Source of the DNA: JABFXX01 sp964419605
Lineage (GTDB): Bacteria > Myxococcota_A > Polyangia > Haliangiales > Haliangiaceae
DNA: 64,000 bases
Direction of reading: 5' to 3'
Assembly: GCA_964419605.1 (NCBI GenBank)
Contig: CAYQQM010000012.1
Coordinates: 12,104-76,103, forward strand
In this document: positions 59,302-64,000 of the stretch, in pieces
Numbering within the stretch: position 1 is the first letter of the stretch
Layout: every line of letters begins with the position of its first letter
Translations under genes and position numbers: made by a program
Notes under the pieces: generated by a model
Databases searched by the model: none
Told to the model about the DNA's origin: nothing
The model's input: only the letters and a program-made list of their open reading frames with translations

Positions 59302-60138
59302 ATGGTTCATAAATTCTTATATATATGGATCCTCGCGGGGGCTCTCGGATGCCGAGGGCCCACGGTGACGCCGCACGCAGCTGACGAGCCGTTCGCAAAG
59401 CCGGTGGAAGCCGCGGTGCAGCCGGCCGAGCCGAAGCAGCTTGGTGACTTTTTCGTCACGTTCTACTTCGTCATCGGTGAAGACGAGGTTGGGCGGGCGA
59501 AGTCAAAGCCGGTTGCAGCAACTCGAAAGCGCGATGGCGATGAACGCCGCGAAGTGGAGCTCGCGGCGACCGCAGCCAATCGGCAAGTTAAGCTCTTTGA
59601 ACCCCCCCCCAGGGGGACTTCCGTCGGGGCGCGGGGATGTAAAGAGATCAGCAGGGTTTCGCCTGAATTTGCGTTTCAGCTTACGGTTCAGGGCAGCGGT
59701 AAGCTGCGAGATGGGAGGCTGCTTAGCGTTTCGGGGCGGTGCGCGTGTGAGCGGTCGCCCTGCTTCAACGTCACAAAGAATCCGTGGGGCACCTCGGGGC
59801 GGAGCCATCCGCTGCAGCCGTTTCGGACGGTAGCGGTCGATCCTAAAGTCGTTCGACTTGGTTCGCTGCTCTATTTGCCCGTTTTGGAGGGTCGTTTGAT
59901 GCCCGGGCGCCCGCCGTGGGGTGGCTATGTCCACGACGGCTGTGTTCTCGCCGACGACACCGGTGGAAACATCGACGGACAGCAGCTCGATCTATTTGTA
60001 GGCCGCAAGGCGTACATGCAGGCGCTGGCCCACCCGGGTTCGAGCCACGCTTGGGCGCGCAGCGTCGCGGTGTACGACGGCAGCGCGGTGTGCGAACGCA
60101 AGGGCCGTCGCATCGGCCGAAAAATTAGCGCGATCTAG
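59302..60138 (+). CDS. 3D-domain lipoprotein
   Basis: A 278-residue predicted lipoprotein from ATG 59302: MVHKFLYIWILAGALGCRG (lipobox GALGC). The C-terminal region has VAVDPKVVRLGSLLYLPVLEG and HDGCVLADDTGGNIDGQQLDLFVG, with the three conserved Asp of the 3D (RpfB/MltA-associated) domain found in lytic transglycosylase-like cell-wall enzymes. This suggests action on peptidoglycan, though no separate catalytic domain is identified. A Pro-rich insertion (FEPPPRGTS) follows the first beta region. The stop overlaps the convergent SUMF gene by 14 bases. Confidence 0.85.
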   Translation: MVHKFLYIWILAGALGCRGPTVTPHAADEPFAKPVEAAVQPAEPKQLGDFFVTFYFVIGEDEVGRAKSKPVAATRKRDGDERREVELAATAANRQVKLFEPPPRGTSVGARGCKEISRVSPEFAFQLTVQGSGKLRDGRLLSVSGRCACERSPCFNVTKNPWGTSGRSHPLQPFRTVAVDPKVVRLGSLLYLPVLEGRLMPGRPPWGGYVHDGCVLADDTGGNIDGQQLDLFVGRKAYMQALAHPGSSHAWARSVAVYDGSAVCERKGRRIGRKISAI

Positions 60139-61204
60139 GGTCGTTTCGCACCGCTCGGGCGCAGCGAAAGCCGATGTGGCTGAAACGCCCGGTGGGGACG
60201 TACAGCATGTTGAATGGGTCGCGCACGTTCGCCCGACCGAGGAACTCCGGTTGGCGCCAGGATCCTCCCCGAACAACTCTTGGATCCGTGGGCGCCTCGT
60301 CGCGCCGCGGGTTGATCGACGGCAACCCGTTGTACCCGAAGTTACGTTCATCGATCGCCAATGCAGGCGAAATGCCGCCAAAGCTGTCGGCGGTCCATTC
60401 GGCGACGTTACCCGCCTGATCACGCGTGCCATATGGGCCTTCGCTCCATGGATACCTACCCGGTGCGGCGATGAGCGAGCTGCCGTCGACGTCGTCTGGA
60501 TCGCCAAGAAACGGTACGGGGATGCCGATCCACGCCAACCGATCGAGTTCACGCATCGCCGCGGTACGCGACTTGCCGTGGTTAAAGTGGGTCGTGCGGT
60601 TTCTGTTTCCCCACGGCCAACGCCGGTGGTCCGCGCCGCGCGCCGCGCGCTCCCACTCGGCTTCGGTGGGTAGCCGTCCGCCACGCCAACGGCAGTGTGC
60701 CTCCGCCTCGTACCAGGTAACGTTGACGATCGGCAACTCGTGGGACAGGTAGCGCTCATCACCGGCGATCAGCGGGTCGAGTGAGCACGCTCCGGCATCG
60801 ACACATGCGCGGTACTCAGCGACTGTTGTCTCGTAGCGATCGATGGCGAACGCTCCCAGGTACACCACGCGCTCGCGCAGGGAGCCATCTGCGCCGATGA
60901 TTCGATCCGTCATCGCTTCGAGTTGCCGCGCGTACAGCTGACAAAACGACGTTGTTCCGTTTTGACCCGGGAGGGGGAACTCTCGGAGTTCTTGTTGGGC
61001 GAACGACGTTTCGCATGACTGTCTCAGCTCGGAGACATCGTCGTTGCGACTGGACAGCCCCATGACGAATGCGCCCGCAGGAACCAGTACGTCGCGTGCC
61101 GCCGCCCGATCGACCCGCACCACGCTACCCATGGATTCAGCTCTGGCCATGGAGCTACCAGCCACCCAGGCAAACGCAGCGAGGAGCGCTCGGTTCGGAG
61201 TCAC
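60125..61204 (-). CDS. Exported SUMF1/FGE-fold protein, non-catalytic
   Basis: A 359-residue protein with a cleavable-type signal (MTPNRALLAAFAWVAGSSMARA, predicted AxA cleavage). The rest is a formylglycine-generating-enzyme-like fold: VPAGAFVMGLSSRND, FAIDRYETTVAEYRACVDAGAC, LPIVNVTWYEAEAHCRWRGGRLPTEAEWERAARG and the C-terminal VRGGSWRQPEFLGRANVRDP and HIGFRCAR. The catalytic Cys pair of true FGE is absent from the RGGSW-to-GFRC stretch, so it is unlikely to oxidise sulfatases and more likely uses the fold for binding, as many bacterial members do. Neighbours do not reveal its ligand. Confidence 0.88.
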   Translation of the reverse strand: MTPNRALLAAFAWVAGSSMARAESMGSVVRVDRAAARDVLVPAGAFVMGLSSRNDDVSELRQSCETSFAQQELREFPLPGQNGTTSFCQLYARQLEAMTDRIIGADGSLRERVVYLGAFAIDRYETTVAEYRACVDAGACSLDPLIAGDERYLSHELPIVNVTWYEAEAHCRWRGGRLPTEAEWERAARGADHRRWPWGNRNRTTHFNHGKSRTAAMRELDRLAWIGIPVPFLGDPDDVDGSSLIAAPGRYPWSEGPYGTRDQAGNVAEWTADSFGGISPALAIDERNFGYNGLPSINPRRDEAPTDPRVVRGGSWRQPEFLGRANVRDPFNMLYVPTGRFSHIGFRCARAVRNDPRSR

Positions 61205-61227
61205 TTCATCGCATCCTGGCTCACAAC

Positions 61228-62934
61228 CTACCGGGCTATCAACCAGGCTAGAGCGAGACCCACATGCTCTGCACCGATTCCAGATGCAGTCGCAAAGCGT
61301 TCAAGTGCGATATCCGCGACTCGCAAACGCCCGACTCTTCGCGCGAGTTCCACGATTGCGGCGGTGCGCAGCTCGGGTGAATCGTCGCTGGCTGCGAGTC
61401 GGCGGAGCGTATCTGGGCTTTCGACCGAGGGCAAAGCCGCGAGTCGCACGTGCGCTGCTGGATCGGCGAGCGCGACTGCAGCCAACGTGCCGCGTTCTGG
61501 AAAAGCTGTGCGTTCGCTGAGGGTAGTCCACGCTGCGGCGCGGACACCCGGATCGCGGTCATCGATGAGAATGAGCAACGCTCCATCTGGAGCGCTTCGC
61601 AAGCTTGCGTACGCTGCCCGAACCACAGCTGCGGGATCGCTACTGACATCGGTCATCAGCGACGGTTCCATCGATCCCAACGCTTCAATTGCCGATGCGC
61701 GCACCGCTTGATCAGAGTCGCGAACGAGCGAACGGATTCGTAGGGTCAGCGAGCGCTTACCGTGTAACGAGACCATTGCAACGCGTGCCGCAGCCGCTGC
61801 GCAGGCCGCCCGCACGGTTGCGTCGCGGTCGGCAAGACCTGGGCCGATCCGTTTCTCCGCCTGCGCGATCGGTACCCCTGGCATTGCTCGACACGCCGAA
61901 GCCCTGAATCGGGGATCCGAGCTTTGGACCCAGGCATCGAGTGCGACGTCGAGGCGATGCGGAGGGACATGCGCGAGCGCATCGAGCGCGAACGGGCTGG
62001 GTCGATGGTTGGCCAATTCCCGACGAATCGCGAGCGCTACCGCGTCGAATTTATCGAGGCGAACCAGAGCTCGGGTCGCGGCTCGAGAGAGATCTGGACT
62101 GGTCACGAGGTCCTTCGGTAGCTGATCGAGAATGGTTGCAACCGCCTCTTGATCCCGGATCTCCCCGGCGGCATCCAGCGCCGCGATGCGAACGGCTGGA
62201 TCTGCGGCCACGGTCAGTTGTCCGCGCACATCCGCCGCGAGCTCCGCAACGCGGGCCTGCGCGACGGCGCGCACCGCCGCAAGTTGCACAGCAGCCTCCG
62301 TGCTGCGAAGTGCGTCCTGAAGTGTCGCGAGCATCATCCGGTGAGTAGCCGCCTCGCGTTCGGAACCAGGTGGCTCGGCCGCGATGCGGCGGGCTGCCCG
62401 GGAAAACTCGCCGGCCTCTATGTAGCGCGTTACGACTCCGGCTATCGGCAGCCGAATGTACCTGAGCTCCGCTGTTCTGGCACCCGCTTGACGGCGGTCG
62501 CGCGCGAACAACCAGCGCACGTGAGCCCGGTCATCATCGCTGAGGATGTCAGTCGGCGGAGTGAAGAACGGACCAGCGTCAGCGATCGCGTCTCGCACCG
62601 CTCGATCGAACTCCGCGTTACCCGATGGAATCTTTAGCTCAACGTGAGCACGCCCGGCGCGGTCGATCGCAATATCGACGACGGCGGCGAGTTGCATGTG
62701 ATTGAGAGTGTGAGTTGGAGGCAGCCGCAATCGGCAGTCGTTGAGGAATTGGCTCCAACCGCGCTGAAACTGGGACGCAAGCTGAATCAGGAACGCCGCC
62801 CCGGGTCGCCCCGGGTCAATGGGCGCCGGTGCCGGCAGCAGCGGCAGCTGGCCGCCGCTACTACCATGAGTGGACCCGGAGCTGCCGCACGCGGCGAAAG
62901 CAACCGCGAGCCAACATATCGCGGCGCGACGCAC
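61228..62934 (-). CDS. HEAT-repeat lipoprotein with TonB-C-like segment
   Basis: About 568 residues. GTG 62934 gives MRRAAICWLAVAFAACGSSG, a good lipoprotein signal (FAAC) placed after the upstream kinase stop; the alternative ATG 62985 overlaps that gene by 37 bases. An N-terminal region (about 65-140) has VVDIAIDRAGRAHVELKIPSG and DRAVRDAIADAGPFFTPP, similar to a TonB C-terminal/energy-coupling-type domain. From about 190 a series of HEAT-like helical repeats follows (AAVRAVAQARVAELAADVR, RIAALDAAGEIRDQEAVATIL, and further units to the end). The HEAT repeats suggest a scaffold; the TonB-like part suggests outer-envelope location. Confidence 0.78.
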   Translation of the reverse strand: MRRAAICWLAVAFAACGSSGSTHGSSGGQLPLLPAPAPIDPGRPGAAFLIQLASQFQRGWSQFLNDCRLRLPPTHTLNHMQLAAVVDIAIDRAGRAHVELKIPSGNAEFDRAVRDAIADAGPFFTPPTDILSDDDRAHVRWLFARDRRQAGARTAELRYIRLPIAGVVTRYIEAGEFSRAARRIAAEPPGSEREAATHRMMLATLQDALRSTEAAVQLAAVRAVAQARVAELAADVRGQLTVAADPAVRIAALDAAGEIRDQEAVATILDQLPKDLVTSPDLSRAATRALVRLDKFDAVALAIRRELANHRPSPFALDALAHVPPHRLDVALDAWVQSSDPRFRASACRAMPGVPIAQAEKRIGPGLADRDATVRAACAAAAARVAMVSLHGKRSLTLRIRSLVRDSDQAVRASAIEALGSMEPSLMTDVSSDPAAVVRAAYASLRSAPDGALLILIDDRDPGVRAAAWTTLSERTAFPERGTLAAVALADPAAHVRLAALPSVESPDTLRRLAASDDSPELRTAAIVELARRVGRLRVADIALERFATASGIGAEHVGLALAWLIAR

Positions 62935-62948
62935 GCTCGAAAACCGCC

Positions 62949-64000
62949 CTATGCCTTGCGCATCGCCAGCCCCTCGGCGACCCATCGCGCAATGTCCTTG
63001 TCGGTTGCCACCAGTGTGTTCGCCTTCATGATGGCTTCGATCGCCGCTTCAAACACCGCGCAATCCGCCGGGCGTCGGTCGCGTTCGAATGCCATCGCGC
63101 TCATGATCAGGGGATCTAGCTCCGGCGGGATCTGGGGACGCACCTTCGACGGGGCTTGCAGGTGGGGCCAATTGTCAACGCCTAGGTGAGCCAGCGCGGC
63201 AAGGTCGAGGTTCACGCTGCATCCCGTTACGATTTCGTACGCAATCGCTCCCAGCGAATATACGTCGGCACGAACGTCGACTCGGTCGCCCACACGTTGC
63301 TCCGGGGCCATCATAGACGGAGTGCCTTTGGTTTCGCCGGCCACCGTCAGGTGGTTCTGGGTAACGGCCTTGGCGATGCCGAAATCCACCACTTTCACGC
63401 CGCCTTGTAACGACACCAGCACGTTGGCGCTCTTTACATCGCGATGCACCAGGTTCATCGGCTGTCCATCCGAAGTGGTGGCGTTGTGGGCAGCGTTTAA
63501 GCCGTCGCAGATTCGCCGCACGATGCCGAGCCCAACGTCGATCGGTACGGGACGCAGGGTGCGTCGGGCCTCCGAAAGCAGTTGCTCCAGATCGACACCT
63601 TCCACGTACTCCATCACGATGACGAAGTCGCTGCCGATCTTACCGAGGTCGAGGATCTGCACCACATTCGGATGGCTGATGTGCGCCGCCAGCTTGGCCT
63701 CATCGAGGAAGTGCTCGACAGCGCTTTCATTGCGGGCAAGATGGGGGTGCATGACTTTGATGGCGACTTGTTTTTCGAATCCAGCCTCGCCTCGCGCTCG
63801 AGCGAGATAGACCGATGCCATGCCGCCGGTGCCTAGGTGTCGGAGGATTTCCCACCTTCCGATCATTGCGCCTGAAGCAAGCGTACCGGGCGGCGCTGAG
63901 CTCGCTGTATCGAAGGACGGTCGCGAAATCGGTACCGGGGTTGGAGTTGGTCCCCATTCGGTAGGTGCGTGCGACAGGGCGGGCGCAGGTGCAGGTGCAG
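62949..64000 (-). CDS. Ser/Thr protein kinase, 5' end beyond the window
   Basis: A Hanks-type kinase. The domain starts with GRWEILRHLGTGGMASVYLAR, contains VAIKVMHPHL, VHRDVKSANVLV and DFGIAKAV, and ends 305 residues from the inner ATG (63866). The same frame stays open from 63867 to the window end (about 44 codons) and translates into an Ala/Pro/Thr-rich linker (APAPALSHAPTEW, PTPTPVPISRP) directly continuous with GAMIGRWEIL. The kinase may therefore be the C-terminal part of a longer protein whose start is outside the window. No membrane helix is seen after the kinase. It lies just upstream of the HEAT lipoprotein gene. Confidence 0.85.
   Translation of the reverse strand, partial: APAPAPALSHAPTEWGPTPTPVPISRPSFDTASSAPPGTLASGAMIGRWEILRHLGTGGMASVYLARARGEAGFEKQVAIKVMHPHLARNESAVEHFLDEAKLAAHISHPNVVQILDLGKIGSDFVIVMEYVEGVDLEQLLSEARRTLRPVPIDVGLGIVRRICDGLNAAHNATTSDGQPMNLVHRDVKSANVLVSLQGGVKVVDFGIAKAVTQNHLTVAGETKGTPSMMAPEQRVGDRVDVRADVYSLGAIAYEIVTGCSVNLDLAALAHLGVDNWPHLQAPSKVRPQIPPELDPLIMSAMAFERDRRPADCAVFEAAIEAIMKANTLVATDKDIARWVAEGLAMRKA

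Overview
The window is GC-rich and gene-dense. It looks like a chromosomal piece from the Myxococcota (former Deltaproteobacteria), perhaps the Haliangium/Kofleriaceae/Polyangia side. This is an inference from content: several eukaryote-like Ser/Thr protein kinases (one with PEGA, one with CHASE), FHA-domain sigma-54 activators, many lipoproteins, a PilZ protein, and crotonyl-CoA carboxylase/reductase. No phage, integrase, recognisable transposase or CRISPR array was seen.

Layout. 0-1.4 kb: end of trpB, trpA and a translationally overlapped truncated globin. 1.6-4.8 kb: GAF histidine kinase followed by a CHASE-Ser/Thr kinase. 5.2-9.5 kb (minus): a large lipoprotein-like surface protein with 14 tandem cysteine-bearing repeats and a fibrinogen-like end. 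9.7-14.0 kb: yceD-rpmF-fabD-fabG-acpP-fabF, without plsX and fabH. 14.0-18.1 kb: rpiB, nrdR, a repeat element, ribD, crotonyl-CoA carboxylase/reductase and a VOC epimerase. 18.1-21.8 kb (minus): a hybrid histidine kinase followed by a protein that fuses a response-regulator receiver domain to an acetolactate-synthase-like ThDP enzyme. 21.9-26.1 kb: glutaredoxin/A-type/rhodanese fusion, FemAB-like acyltransferase, O-methyltransferase, a zinc-ribbon protein and a lipoprotein. 26.2 kb: tRNA-Arg(UCU). 26.4-35.2 kb: lipoproteins, an Acg-type nitroreductase, an FHA sigma-54 activator and a Ser/Thr kinase with PEGA. 35.5-41.8 kb: beta-helix lipoprotein, small genes, a second sigma-54 activator, yacG, a tandem universal stress protein and PilZ. 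41.8-47.4 kb: a GT-C glycosyltransferase, metal-hydrolase, GT2 and NodB deacetylase group resembling ArnT/ArnC/ArnD logic. 47.5-50.2 kb: ribE, a RibBA with a degenerate GTP cyclohydrolase half, nusB, and an M17 N-domain protein. 50.3-57.4 kb: globin, propeller-AAA ATPase, LysR regulator and its likely operon. 57.6-64 kb: pyruvate kinase, 3D-domain lipoprotein, SUMF-fold protein, HEAT lipoprotein and a Ser/Thr kinase whose reading frame is still open at the window end.

Two things stand out. (1) A family of three dispersed 184-291 bp inverted-repeat elements (14975-15158, 46150-46440, 57432-57617). Each has the plan TTAGGG - 15 nt - GTYG - core - CRAC - 15 nt complement - CCCTTA. The 15-nt arms differ completely between copies but match within each copy, while the core is recognisably related. 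(2) The receiver-ThDP enzyme fusion next to a hybrid histidine kinase, which suggests direct phospho-control of a metabolic enzyme. All functional statements come from reading the translated sequence and recalling protein families; no database search was run.
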